Below, in pieces: positions 43,953-52,786 of a stretch of 64,000 nt of DNA (its first letter is position 1; every line of letters begins with the position of its first letter). The notes below the pieces were generated by a model. The model had not been told where the DNA came from and made no database searches. It worked only from the letters and a program-made list of their open reading frames with translations. Origin of the DNA: Ralstonia pickettii DTP0602 (GTDB lineage: Bacteria; Pseudomonadota; Gammaproteobacteria; Burkholderiales; Burkholderiaceae); the NCBI GenBank assembly GCA_000471925.1, contig CP006667.1, positions 1,922,001 through 1,986,000 on the forward strand, written 5' to 3'. A program made the translations under genes and the position numbers.

Positions 43953-44646
43953 AGCCGCTCACTGAGATCGGTGCCGATACGAAGGCCACCATGCCGGTGC
44001 TGGCATGGCGGGATGGGAGCCTTGCGCATATCCGCTTCAACCGGCCGGCGGCGCGCAACGCCGTCGACCTTGCGCTAGCGCGGGCCTTCCGCCTTGCCTG
44101 CGAAGACCTCGCGGCCGCCACCGATGTGCGTGCACTGATCCTGAGCGGCGAAGGGCGGGCCTTCCTGTCCGGCGGCGATCTGCAGGCGATGACCTCGGCG
44201 CATGGCAGCCCGGCCGAGATTGTCGACGAAATGCACGGCGCGCTTGCCGTGATGGAGCGTCTCGAATTCCCGAAGGTAGCCGCCGTACACGGCGCGGTGG
44301 CGGGCGGTGCCATCGGCGTGATGCTGGCCGCGGACCTGATCGTCGCCGCGGCGGATACGCGCTTCAATGTCGCCGCCGCGCTGGTCGGCGCGAGCCCCGA
44401 GTGCGGCACCACCTGGCGCCTGCCACGCGCCGTGGGGCTGCGTCGCGCCCTGGAGCTTGCGCTGTTGTGCGAGCCGCTGTCCGCGCCAGACGCATGCGCT
44501 GCCGGCCTGATCAACCGCGTGGTGGCACCGGCGGAGCTGATGGCTGAGGCCGAGGGGATCGCGCGTCGCCTGGCAGCCGGTCCGCCGCTGGCGCTGGCGC
44601 TGACCCGGCGCTTGCTGCTCGATGCCGGCCAGCGCGATCTGACGGC

Positions 44647-46108
44647 CACCCCTTTCAAGGTGATTAGACGACACGTCCAGCCTTGATGACACGGGCGGTA
44701 GAAACATGCCGCCGTGCTACGCATCCGGCCACATAGCCTTTCTTCTTCGGCGCTTTCGGTCCCCGCGTATGTTTGCGCATCGCGCGGGGATCAACGTGCG
44801 TCGCCATCTTGATCAACTCGCGACCGAGCTGAGCTGGGGTGAGGAGGTCATAGGCCTGCCACACCTCGGGCGGCACCGCGATCATCATGCCGGCATAAGT
44901 TGCCCGGATTTCGCTGGCGAGGTAATACGGTGAGAGCTCGATGTCGCTGGTATCCAGCTCATGCCGGATTCTCACCGCAGTCGCAATCACGCTCAGTACG
45001 TTATACGCGAGCGCCGCCACGCCGAAGGCCAGCAGCGCCGCGCGCGGTTGGCTCAACGAACGAATCTCACTGTTGAGCACCGATTCCAGTCGCTGAAACA
45101 GATTCTCTATGCTCCAGCGTCGCCGGTATAGCCGGGCGACTGCCTCGGCCGTCAGATGGGCGGCCGGGACATTGGTCAGCAGGCGGATGACGGTGTCACC
45201 ATCCTCGGTGGCGCCATCCAGATGCAGCTCGATGCGCCGCAGCACCAGCGGCGCGTTCGATTCATCTGGGATGCTGACCGCTTGCTCGTACACGATGCCG
45301 GTTTCGACCCGGCCCATTTCGCGTAACGGCTCCAGCTCGCTGGGGCTCGGATTGCGGCCGTGCTCCCGCACGATGAAGGCGCTGCCGCGACGCTGCCACC
45401 CGGCAAGAATCGCCCGGGTGCTGAAGTTGCGATCGGCGATCCACAGTTCGGCCGGCTGGGCCGATGCGAGCAGGGTTTCCATGATGGCCCGCTCCTGGGC
45501 ATGCGCATCTTCACAGGGCACCAGATCGACGATCATCGCCGTGTCCGGGTCATAGACCACCAATGACTGCCCTGGCAAGGCCGCACCCCGAAACCCCCGC
45601 AATGGTTTCAGGCGCTTTTCGCTCGCCGGCAAATGGCTGCCATCCACGATGCGCAGGCGATAGCCATTCACCGATGGCGGCTGCTTGCGCAACATCGGTT
45701 GCACGACCGGCCCCAATCGCTGCGCACTGCCTTGCACCAGGGCACGAACCAGCCCCGGCTCGGTCCGGCTGAGCTTGTCGTACAGCGCGGTGATGGAAAC
45801 CGGCAGCGCCGGACTGGCCTTGGCTGCCGCATGCACCGACGGGCGCAGCCCCACGGCGACCAGCGACATGATTTCCACCGTCGTCGAGAACAATAACTCC
45901 CGCGTGTACTGCGTTTCACGCTCTTGCTCGAACAACTCGTCGATCCAGGCCGGATCAAGGGCGCGTTGCAACCCCAGGCGCGCCATCACGCTGATCGGGC
46001 TGTGTTCGATAAAGCGTTCCACCACTGCGTCCAGTACCACGCCATTGACTCCGGTTTCTGTTCGAGAACACGGAGGGTGCCCCAATTTTCGTCACCTTGA
46101 AAGGGGTG
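44647..46108. mobile_element. IS4-family insertion sequence, 1462 bp, complete
   Basis: Ends are perfect 17-bp inverted repeats (CACCCCTTTCAAGGTGA at 44647-44663 and its complement at 46092-46108). It is flanked by the 11-bp direct repeat GATCTGACGGC (44636-44646 and 46109-46119). An 11-bp duplication and one DDE transposase filling the element fit the IS4 family. Inserted in the enoyl-CoA hydratase gene in the opposite orientation. Intact ends, intact transposase and a perfect duplication point to a young, possibly active copy. Confidence 0.93.
44664..46085 (-). CDS. IS4-family DDE transposase
   Basis: 473 residues spanning nearly the whole element; the stop codon touches the left inverted repeat. 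Catalytic residues are in IVDGSHLPASEKRLKPLRGF (first Asp), ELWIADRNFSTRAILAG (second Asp) and LYRRRWSIENLFQRLES (Glu, within the YxxRxxxE signature of IS4). No frameshift. The N-terminal ~100 residues carry the element-specific end-binding part. Confidence 0.92.
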   Translation of the reverse strand: MGHPPCSRTETGVNGVVLDAVVERFIEHSPISVMARLGLQRALDPAWIDELFEQERETQYTRELLFSTTVEIMSLVAVGLRPSVHAAAKASPALPVSITALYDKLSRTEPGLVRALVQGSAQRLGPVVQPMLRKQPPSVNGYRLRIVDGSHLPASEKRLKPLRGFRGAALPGQSLVVYDPDTAMIVDLVPCEDAHAQERAIMETLLASAQPAELWIADRNFSTRAILAGWQRRGSAFIVREHGRNPSPSELEPLREMGRVETGIVYEQAVSIPDESNAPLVLRRIELHLDGATEDGDTVIRLLTNVPAAHLTAEAVARLYRRRWSIENLFQRLESVLNSEIRSLSQPRAALLAFGVAALAYNVLSVIATAVRIRHELDTSDIELSPYYLASEIRATYAGMMIAVPPEVWQAYDLLTPAQLGRELIKMATHVDPRAMRKHTRGPKAPKKKGYVAGCVARRHVSTARVIKAGRVV

Positions 46109-46281
46109 GATCTGACGGCCCAGCTGCGCGCCGAGGCCGAAAGCTTCGCGCTATGTGCCGCGAGCGCGGACTTCACCGAAGGCGTGACGGCGATGCTGCA
46201 GAAGAGGCAGGCTAACTTTGGCTGACATCAATCGGATCGAGCGGACTGCTGTTCCGCTCGGTAAAAGAGTCGGGCGACAAC

Positions 46282-47085
46282 ATGAACAGTGAATTGCAGG
46301 ACACACACAGCGCTGCAGCCGTCGCGCCATCGCAGCGCTTCCGGCTGGATGGGCGCGTGGTGCTGGTCACCGGTGCATCGAGCGGACTCGGCAAGCACTT
46401 TGCATCTGTGCTGGCGGAGGCCGGCGCGCGTGTCGCGCTCGCCGCGCGTCGCGTGGACAAGCTGCAACCGATCGTCGAAGTGATCTCGCAGGCGGGCGGA
46501 ACGGCGTGCGCATTGGCGCTCGATGTGACCGACGCGAAAAGCATCCAGGCCTGCTTCGACGCGATACCGTGGGGTACTCCGCAGGTGGTCGTCAACAATG
46601 CCGGGGTCGCGCTGACCGGGCCGGCGCTAGAGCAGACCGAGGCGGATTTCGATGCGGTGGTCGACACTAATTTGAAAGGGTGCTGGCTGGTCGCCTGCGA
46701 AGCCGGGCGGCGCATGACGAATGCCGGCGGCGGCAGCATTGTTAATATCGCCTCGATTCTTGGCGCCAGGGTGACGGCGGGCGTTGCACCGTATGCCATC
46801 TCGAAAGCTGGCGTGATCCAGGCGACCAAGGCACTGGCGCTGGAACTGGCGCGGCACCGGATCCGGGTCAATGCGCTACTCCCCGGCTACGTGATGACCG
46901 AGATGAACGAAGACTTCCTGCGCAGCGAGGCCGGCGAGAAGCTGCGCCTGCGCATTCCCGGCCGGCGTTTCTGCCAGCTGACCGACATGGACGGGCCGCT
47001 TCTGCTGCTGGCATCGGATGCTGGCGCGGCAATGACCGGGACGACGCTGGTGGTGGATGGCGGACATCTGGTGAGTCCGTTATGA
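46282..47085 (+). CDS. short-chain dehydrogenase/reductase
   Basis: 267 residues. Cofactor motif VLVTGASSGLGKHFA, NNAGVAL, the catalytic Ser in IVNIASILGA and the active site APYAISKAGVIQATKALALE, then the C-terminal TGTTLVVDGGHLVSPL. A normal NAD(P)-dependent alcohol/ketone oxidoreductase, probably the 3-hydroxyacyl-CoA dehydrogenase of this pathway. 56 bp after the hydratase remnant; the IS insertion upstream may have polar effects on it. Confidence 0.92.
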   Translation: MNSELQDTHSAAAVAPSQRFRLDGRVVLVTGASSGLGKHFASVLAEAGARVALAARRVDKLQPIVEVISQAGGTACALALDVTDAKSIQACFDAIPWGTPQVVVNNAGVALTGPALEQTEADFDAVVDTNLKGCWLVACEAGRRMTNAGGGSIVNIASILGARVTAGVAPYAISKAGVIQATKALALELARHRIRVNALLPGYVMTEMNEDFLRSEAGEKLRLRIPGRRFCQLTDMDGPLLLLASDAGAAMTGTTLVVDGGHLVSPL

Positions 47086-47344
47086 ATGCCGATCTGCTGG
47101 CCCCGTGCCGCCGCTTCGATTTTAACGCGCGAGCAGAGCAAGGTGGTGCGGAATGCCCTTGAGGTCCGCTGCCCTCCATGCCGACGAGGAAAATCCCACG
47201 ATGTGAGCTGTTCTTTCGAAGCTATTTTCCACCGCCTGCGTTGTGCGCTCTAATTCTGCAATGAAGGAAAGCTGGCACTGCAGGCTCCACCATTCCAGAC
47301 CATAAGAAAGGCGGCCATGACAGCCGTCTACAGGAGACAAGAGC

Positions 47345-48325
47345 ATGTCCACGAAAACCCGCCGATCGTTTCTCGCGTTCGCTGCCCAGGCCGCGTGCCT
47401 CGCTTCGCTCGGCAACCCGGTGTGGGCTCAGTCGAAGCCGGTGGCCCGGATCGTCGTCCCGTTCGCGCCCGGCGGCGGCGGCGACGTGCTGGGCCGCCTG
47501 CTGGCGGAGAAGCTTTCCGTCGAGCTGGGGCAGACCGTCATCGTCGAGAACCGGCCGGGAGGCAGCGCCACGATTGCCACCGACGTGGTGGCCAAGTCGG
47601 CGCCGGATGGCAATACGATCCTGCTGACGGTGCCGCTGCTGGTGCAGACGCCATCGCTGTTCAAGAAGCTGCCATATGACCCGATCGCAGACCTGACGCC
47701 GGTCATTGACGTGGTCACCTCGCCGCTATGGGTGGCGGTCAGTACCTCGCGGACCTCAGCGCGCACCGTCAAGGAGTTCGTGGCGGACGTCAAGGCGCAT
47801 CCGGGCAAGCATAGCTTCGCCTCGCTCGGCAACGGCTCCTCCGCACATGTGCTCGGCTCGCAGTTCAACGCAGTGGCCGGGCTGGACATGATCCACGTGC
47901 CCTACAAAGGCTCTGCCCCGGCGAGCGTGGCGCTGGTCGCGGGCGAGGTGTCACTCACGATTCTGGATATCGTCACGCTGAAGCCGCAACTGGCATCGGG
48001 CAAGATCCGCCTTCTGGCGGTCACTGGCGGCAAGCGGTCGCCGTTGACGCCCGAGGTGCCGACGCTGGCTGAGCAAGGCTATCCGGGCTTCGATCTGCCG
48101 ACGTGGGCCGGGCTGTTCGTCCCCAGCAAGACCTCGCCAGAGATCGTCCGCAAGCTGCACGCGGCGACCGTGAAGGTTCTCCATCAGCCTGATGTCGTAT
48201 CACGCCTCGGCAGCCTTGGCTACATGCCCGGCGGGCAGTCCCAGGAATCGTTCGCCAAGGGAGTCGGCGCCGAAAAAGTGCGCTGGGCCGAGCTGATTGG
48301 GAAGGCCGGGATTCAACCGGACTGA
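47345..48325 (+). CDS. Bug-family periplasmic solute receptor
   Basis: 326 residues, caggagacaagagc upstream. Twin-arginine signal TRRSFLAFAAQAACLASLG, cleaved near VWAQ. Landmarks are KPVARIVVPFAPGGGGDVLG, VIVENRPGGSATIATDVVAK, PDGNTILLTVPLLVQTPSLF, MIHVPYKGSAPASVALVAG and TPEVPTLAEQGYPGFDL. Followed by another Bug gene, and both lie in the carotenoid-oxygenase block, suggesting capture of its substrate. The two share the unusual phrase PLLVQT/PILLQTAS after the ADG-TLL strand, which other Bug proteins here lack. Confidence 0.94.
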   Translation: MSTKTRRSFLAFAAQAACLASLGNPVWAQSKPVARIVVPFAPGGGGDVLGRLLAEKLSVELGQTVIVENRPGGSATIATDVVAKSAPDGNTILLTVPLLVQTPSLFKKLPYDPIADLTPVIDVVTSPLWVAVSTSRTSARTVKEFVADVKAHPGKHSFASLGNGSSAHVLGSQFNAVAGLDMIHVPYKGSAPASVALVAGEVSLTILDIVTLKPQLASGKIRLLAVTGGKRSPLTPEVPTLAEQGYPGFDLPTWAGLFVPSKTSPEIVRKLHAATVKVLHQPDVVSRLGSLGYMPGGQSQESFAKGVGAEKVRWAELIGKAGIQPD

Positions 48326-48337
48326 TCTGCCGCTGCC

Positions 48338-48352
48338 GGCCCCGGTGGGGCC
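48338..48352. terminator. GC hairpin after the Bug gene
   Basis: GGCCCC-GGT-GGGGCC, a perfect six-base stem 12 bases after the stop at 48325. No T-run follows directly, although a CCCCCTTTTTTT tract occurs ~50 bases later. Possible attenuator between the two Bug genes. Confidence 0.35.
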
Positions 48353-48439
48353 GTTCAGTCGCAACCATGCTGTGACATTTGCCACTGCGCATACGCGCAG
48401 AGCCCCCTTTTTTTCTTCCGAATTTGTCGAGGTGATCCA

Positions 48440-49417
48440 ATGACGTGGATTTCATTCCCCCGCCGGCGTGCCCTGATGGCGATGCTGGTTCTGCTGTGCG
48501 GCCCGGTTGCGGCCCAATCGTACCCCGACAAGCCAGTGCGGGTCGTAGTGCCGTTCCCCGCCGGTGGCGGTACCGATGTGGTCGCGCGCATCGCCGGTTC
48601 GGCGCTGCAGGTCAATATGAAGCAGGCCATTGTGGTCGACAACCGGCCCGGCGCAAGCGGCGTGATCGGCAGCGACTATGTCGCCAAGGCCCAGCCTGAC
48701 GGCTATACGTTACTGTTCACGATTCCGATCCTGCTGCAGACTGCCAGCGCGATGCCGAAGATCCCGTATGACCCGCTGCGCGATTTCGTTCCCGTGACCA
48801 CCCTGGTTAGCGCGCCGCTGTGGCTGGCAGTCAGCACCAGCCGCGTAAAGGCCACCGATTTCGCAGCATTCACCAGCGAGGCGAAAGCCACCACCAAAAA
48901 GTGGGAATACTCGTCGTTCGGCAACGCCTCGTCGTCGCACTTGTACGGCCACGCATTGAACCAGGCGCTAAGTGCCGGCATGCTCCACGTCCCCTACAAA
49001 GGCGGCAGTGCCGCGGTGCAAGCGCTGGCGAACGGGGAGGTCGCCGCGATGTGGACCGATTACCCGTCTGTGCGTCCCTATGTCGTATCCGGGAAGGTGC
49101 GCATCATCGCCTCCTCTGGCGCCAAGCGAAGCCGCCTGACGCCCGATGTCCCCACGCTGTCGGAACTTGGCTTGCCGGGTTTCGAAGCGCTCGGCTGGGG
49201 CGCCTTCTTCGCCCCCGCGGGAACGCCCCCGGAGGTCGTCAAGCGCTTGCAGACCGAGATTTCGGCGGTGACGCGCAATCCGGACGTCGTCAGGAAATTT
49301 GCCGACCTGGGCTACGAGCCCGGGGGCAAGCCGCAGCCGGAATTCGCCGCCGATGTCCGCGCCGATCAGGCACGCTGGTCCGCCTTGATCAAGGCGGCCG
49401 ACATTCGGCTGGACTGA
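48440..49417 (+). CDS. Bug-family periplasmic solute receptor
   Basis: 325 residues. Signal MTWISFPRRRALMAMLVLLC with a weaker twin-arginine pair, cleaved near VAAQ. Landmarks are YPDKPVRVVVPFPAGGGTDV, AIVVDNRPGASGVIGSDYVA, PDGYTLLFTIPILLQTASAM, MLHVPYKGGSAAVQALANG and TPDVPTLSELGLPGFEALG. A 114-bp gap separates it from the related Bug gene upstream. Porin gene follows after 224 bp. Likely ligand is an acid used by the carotenoid-oxygenase pathway (inference). Confidence 0.94.
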   Translation: MTWISFPRRRALMAMLVLLCGPVAAQSYPDKPVRVVVPFPAGGGTDVVARIAGSALQVNMKQAIVVDNRPGASGVIGSDYVAKAQPDGYTLLFTIPILLQTASAMPKIPYDPLRDFVPVTTLVSAPLWLAVSTSRVKATDFAAFTSEAKATTKKWEYSSFGNASSSHLYGHALNQALSAGMLHVPYKGGSAAVQALANGEVAAMWTDYPSVRPYVVSGKVRIIASSGAKRSRLTPDVPTLSELGLPGFEALGWGAFFAPAGTPPEVVKRLQTEISAVTRNPDVVRKFADLGYEPGGKPQPEFAADVRADQARWSALIKAADIRLD

Positions 49418-49541
49418 GCCTTCGAGAAGGGCGGCCCATTTGTTGCCTCGGTATGGGCCGGGGCTAACACTGCGTAAGGAGGGGCGGCGCGTTATCTCAT
49501 ATTTCTGAATTGAATCATCAGAAACGTTCTTCTGATGAGCA

Positions 49542-49573
49542 GGCAGGTAGGCAGGTAGGCAGGTAGGCAGGAA
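49542..49573. repeat. 8-bp tandem repeat (GGCAGGTA, four units)
   Basis: Three exact GGCAGGTA units and a fourth with one change (GGCAGGAA), ~70 bases before the porin start codon. Short tandem repeats in a leader can change copy number by strand slippage and alter expression. Confidence 0.85.
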
Positions 49574-49641
49574 GAATAAATTGCCGCCGGGAAATGGGGA
49601 ATTCCCGCAGGGTGTGCATCACATCGATAAGGAGGAGTGTT

Positions 49642-50715
49642 TTGAACAAGATTGGACGGGTTCGGTTTCTGGCATCGGTTATGGCGATGGGTGCAACGGG
49701 TATGTCGGCGCCGGTCGTATTCGCGCAATCCAGTGTTACGATTTACGGCGTGGCCGATACCTATCTGGAGTACAGCAGCAACAATCGTTCTGCAGTTGCG
49801 GGAGATAACAGCGCCAAGTCGGCGGTCAAGCTCACCTCTGCCGGCTTGTCCGGCCCGCGTTGGGGCTTGCGCGGCGTGGAAGATCTGGGTGGCGGCATGA
49901 AGGCCCTGTTCGTGCTGGAGAGCGGCTTCAATATCGACACCGGTACGATGGCCGACACCTCGCGCTTGTTTAACCGGCAATCCTTTGTCGGCATGGAATC
50001 GCCCTATGGACGGCTAACGTTTGGCAGGCAATACACGACGTTTTTTGACATCCTGGCCAACTTTACGCCGCTCTACTACTCGGGCACCTACGAACCGTTC
50101 TCGGTGCTGCTCGGGCCCTTGCGCGTCGATAACGCGGTCAAGTACCGCATCGCCCTCGGCGCGCTGACGGCGCAGGCTCACTACGCGTTCGGCGAACAGC
50201 CTGGCTCGATTCAGGCCAGCGCATCCTGGGGCGGCGGCGTCAGCTATGGGTCGGGGCCGTTTGCGGTCTCGGCGATCTATGACCAGGGCAATGGCCCCGA
50301 CACCGCCGCCGGCATCGCCAAGTCGCGCAAGGCAGCAGTGGCCGGCACCTACACGCAGGGACCGATCCGGCTCTCGGCCGGCTACCGCTGGGGCAAGGAC
50401 GTCGCCGCAAACGGTGCTACCTCGTCGCGCGACAATATGTATTGGGCCGGCATCGGCTATCAGATCGCCACGCCATTCGGGCTGACGCTCGCCTACTACT
50501 ACGACGACATCAAGTCGAAGGCAGGCGTCGCCAACCCGGCCAATCCGCAACAGTACGTGTTGCAGGGAATCTACTCATTATCCAAGCGCACCGACGTCTA
50601 TGGCGTGGCCGCCTACGCAAAAAACTCTGCGCTCAACTTCGCTTCGCTGCAGACGCTCGCACCGGGGAAAACCAACCAAACCGGGGTTGCGCTGGGGATT
50701 CGGCACAAGTTCTGA
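49642..50715 (+). CDS. Gram-negative trimeric porin (OmpC/Omp32-like)
   Basis: 357 residues. The start is a TTG preceded by a near-perfect ribosome-binding site (AAGGAGGAG, five bases upstream), giving LNKIGRVRFLASVMAMGATG; an ATG 16 codons earlier has no such site. Sec signal cleaved near VFAQ, first strand SSVTIYGVADTYLEYSSNN, constriction region WGLRGVEDLGGGMKALFVLE and terminal GIRHKF with the C-terminal Phe. Outer-membrane channel for the carotenoid-oxygenase/Bug block. Its stop codon is followed immediately by the 5' end of a group II intron. Confidence 0.95.
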   Translation: MNKIGRVRFLASVMAMGATGMSAPVVFAQSSVTIYGVADTYLEYSSNNRSAVAGDNSAKSAVKLTSAGLSGPRWGLRGVEDLGGGMKALFVLESGFNIDTGTMADTSRLFNRQSFVGMESPYGRLTFGRQYTTFFDILANFTPLYYSGTYEPFSVLLGPLRVDNAVKYRIALGALTAQAHYAFGEQPGSIQASASWGGGVSYGSGPFAVSAIYDQGNGPDTAAGIAKSRKAAVAGTYTQGPIRLSAGYRWGKDVAANGATSSRDNMYWAGIGYQIATPFGLTLAYYYDDIKSKAGVANPANPQQYVLQGIYSLSKRTDVYGVAAYAKNSALNFASLQTLAPGKTNQTGVALGIRHKF

Positions 50716-52623
50716 GTGCGCCGGGAGACCGGTAAGGAGTAGGTGGTGAAAGTCCACTGCGATGAAGGAATAGCGAACCACATCGGCCCCGAGCCGTGCG
50801 CAGGCCACCGTGAGGTGGTCAGCGAAGCGTCGGTAGGGGAACGTGCGGGCCAGCCATCGAGCCGCGATAGTTGTGTTGTTCCGGGTGCCGACGCGGTTCA
50901 GAACGCGGAAGGCAACATGAAGGGGCGCGTGAACGCGAGTGCCTCGACGACCCGGCGTGGTCCAAGACCCTGGCACGCACGGACGCTCTTTGCGCGGGAA
51001 CCGGGAGATCTCTCGTCTGGCCAGTCGCAGCATGGCCTGGTCCGCATCGGGAAGGCGAGGAGCCGTAGCCGATGATGAACGGACGGGAGAAGTCAGACTC
51101 CGCCGTACTAGCGAGGAAGCCTGCGAACAATGCCGGGAAATCGGCTGCGGAGTGGGTGGAGCGAAGGGCGGGGACCAAGGGGAACATGGGTCAGTCCAAC
51201 ACGTGCCGGGCGCAGAACCGGGCAAGCGTGCCACAGGGGCTGGAACGTGTACGGCGAGCTGCAAGGCAGCGGAAGAAGGAGCGGTTCACTGCGTTGCTGC
51301 ATCACGTCACTGCCGACCGGCTTCGGGAGTCGTTTTATGCGCTCAAACGCAACGCGGCTCCGGGAGTGGATGGCATGACGTGGAGGTACTACGAGGCAGG
51401 ACTGGAGGAGCATCTCCAGCGTCTGCACACGCAAGTACTCAGCGGAGCGTATCGGGCGCTACCCGTTCGGCGGCAGTACATACCAAAGCCGGACGGCAAA
51501 CAGCGTCCATTGGGGATTGCCGCACTGGAAGACAAAATCGTCCAGCGCGCGGTGGTTGGAGTGCTAAATGCGATCTACGAGGAAGACTTCCTCGGTTTCT
51601 CGTACGGGTTCCGACCCGGACGCAGTCAGCATGATGCGTTGGACGCGTTGGCAACGGCCATCATCCGCACCCCGGTGAACTGGATCCTAGACGCCGACAT
51701 CCGGAGCTTCTTCGACTCGGTCAGTCAGGACTGGCTGGTTCGGTTCATGGAGCATCGGATCGGCGACGAGCGCGTCATTCGCCTTGTGCGGAAATGGCTC
51801 AAGGCGGGCGTTCTGGAGAATGGGGAACTGAGCGTCAGTGAAACCGGTACACCGCAGGGTTCGGTGGCTTCGCCACTGTTCGCGAACGTGTATATGCACT
51901 ACGTGTTTGATCTCTGGGCCAACCGGTGGCGACGGCGGGAAGCTAAAGGCAACGTCATCATTCTGCGGTACGCGGATGATGTTGTGGTTGGCTTCGAGCA
52001 CGAAGCTGACGCGCGGCGCTTCTGGGACGCGATGCGACAGAGGCTGGAGGAGTTCTCGCTTGCGCTTCACCCGGACAAGACGAGGCTACTGGAGTTTGGC
52101 CGCAACGCAGCGGCCAACCGCCAGAGTCGAGGCCTTGGCCGGCCGGAGACCTTCGCCTTCCTGGGCTTCATCTTTATCTGCGGACGATCGCGTCGCGGTG
52201 CCTTCCAGTTGCAGAGGAAGACTCGCGGTGATCGCATGCGGGCGAAGCTCAGGCAGATCAAGGAGGACCTGCGACGGCGCATGCACGACCCGATTCCTGC
52301 GCAAGGAAAATGGCTTGGGCAGGTGGTGCGCGGATACTTCGCGTACCACGCGGTACCAACGAACTCGCGAGCGCTCAGCGCGTTCCGTTACCACGTTGTT
52401 GACCTCTGGCGGCGTGCGCTCAGGCGCCGCAGCCAAAAAAATCATATGACGTGGACGCAGGTCGAGCGGATCGCGGATGCCTGGCTCCCGCAGCCTCGAA
52501 TCCTTCATCCATGGCCGGACCGGCGCTTTGCCGTCAAACACCCGAGGTAGGAGCCGTATGCCCGAATCGGGCTCGTACGGATCTGTGCGGGGGGTGCTCA
52601 GTAATGGGCATTCCTACCGCGAT
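50716..52623 (+). mobile_element. group II intron with its reverse transcriptase
   Basis: The 5' end GTGCG lies directly after the porin TGA. Domain I-type structured sequence fills 50716-51071. Domain V is recognisable at ~52550-52585 as GAGCCGTATGCCC-gaatc-GGGCTCGTACGG. Domain VI follows with a stem GCGGGGGG...CCTACCGC and a bulged A at 52616, seven bases before a 3' end read as GAT at 52623. The boundaries follow the usual GUGYG...AY rule; the right one is inferred. The intron is on the porin's strand, so the porin coding sequence is untouched and splicing would affect only the 3' untranslated RNA. Confidence 0.85.
51072..52550 (+). CDS. ltrA: group II intron reverse transcriptase/maturase
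   Basis: 492 residues. RT motifs in order are NAAPGVDGMTWRYYE, RRQYIPKPDGKQRPLGIAAL, EDFLGFSYGFRPGRSQHDAL, WILDADIRSFFDSV, GTPQGSVASPLFANVYMHYV, RYADDVVVGF (catalytic YADD) and LHPDKTRLLEFGR. Domain X ends PQPRILHPWPDRRFAVKHP. No HNH endonuclease follows. It splices and mobilises the intron as a protein-RNA complex. All motifs are intact, so the intron may be mobile. Confidence 0.95.
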   Translation: MMNGREKSDSAVLARKPANNAGKSAAEWVERRAGTKGNMGQSNTCRAQNRASVPQGLERVRRAARQRKKERFTALLHHVTADRLRESFYALKRNAAPGVDGMTWRYYEAGLEEHLQRLHTQVLSGAYRALPVRRQYIPKPDGKQRPLGIAALEDKIVQRAVVGVLNAIYEEDFLGFSYGFRPGRSQHDALDALATAIIRTPVNWILDADIRSFFDSVSQDWLVRFMEHRIGDERVIRLVRKWLKAGVLENGELSVSETGTPQGSVASPLFANVYMHYVFDLWANRWRRREAKGNVIILRYADDVVVGFEHEADARRFWDAMRQRLEEFSLALHPDKTRLLEFGRNAAANRQSRGLGRPETFAFLGFIFICGRSRRGAFQLQRKTRGDRMRAKLRQIKEDLRRRMHDPIPAQGKWLGQVVRGYFAYHAVPTNSRALSAFRYHVVDLWRRALRRRSQKNHMTWTQVERIADAWLPQPRILHPWPDRRFAVKHPR

Positions 52624-52670
52624 GATAAGGGCGCTGGTCTCGGCACGCAAGATGTGTAGACCCTGAGTGG

Positions 52671-52700
52671 AGGCATATGGCCGGGAGTGGCCGTATGCCT
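52671..52700. terminator. strong hairpin downstream of the intron
   Basis: Arms AGGCATATGGCC and GGCCGTATGCCT with loop GGGAGT and one G.T pair. Lies 47 bases after the intron's 3' end; with the intron removed it would lie ~50 bases after the porin stop, so it is probably the porin terminator. Confidence 0.5.
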
Positions 52701-52786
52701 TCGAATCTATGACGGCTCGATCGCAGTTAACAAATGGACGCTAGCGAAGATGATGAAGCGTAACGCTTTCGACGCCGAGGACAAAC

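Larger units (their letters stand above)
43949..46225 (+). pseudogene. enoyl-CoA hydratase gene interrupted by an IS4-family element
   Basis: GTG start overlapping the thiolase stop. The first part, up to 44646, reads the crotonase fold (IRFNRPAARNAVDLALARAF, LSGEGRAFLSGGDLQAM, VHGAVAGGAIGVMLAADLIV) and is cut after GQRDLTA. The frame resumes after the element as DLTAQLRAEAESFALCAASA and DFTEGVTAMLQKRQANFG, a textbook C-terminus for the family. Removing the element and one copy of the 11-bp target duplication restores 267 residues without a frameshift, so the insertion is recent. As it stands the product loses its last ~35 residues and gains a short tail (TPFKVIRRHVQP). Confidence 0.93.

Noticed and set aside
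43949-44686. Intact enoyl-CoA hydratase ending at 44686
   Set aside because: The last 12 codons come from the insertion sequence; the true C-terminus resumes at 46109 after the element.
49542-49573. CRISPR-like short repeats
   Set aside because: The units are directly adjacent 8-mers without spacers, so this is a microsatellite and not a CRISPR array.
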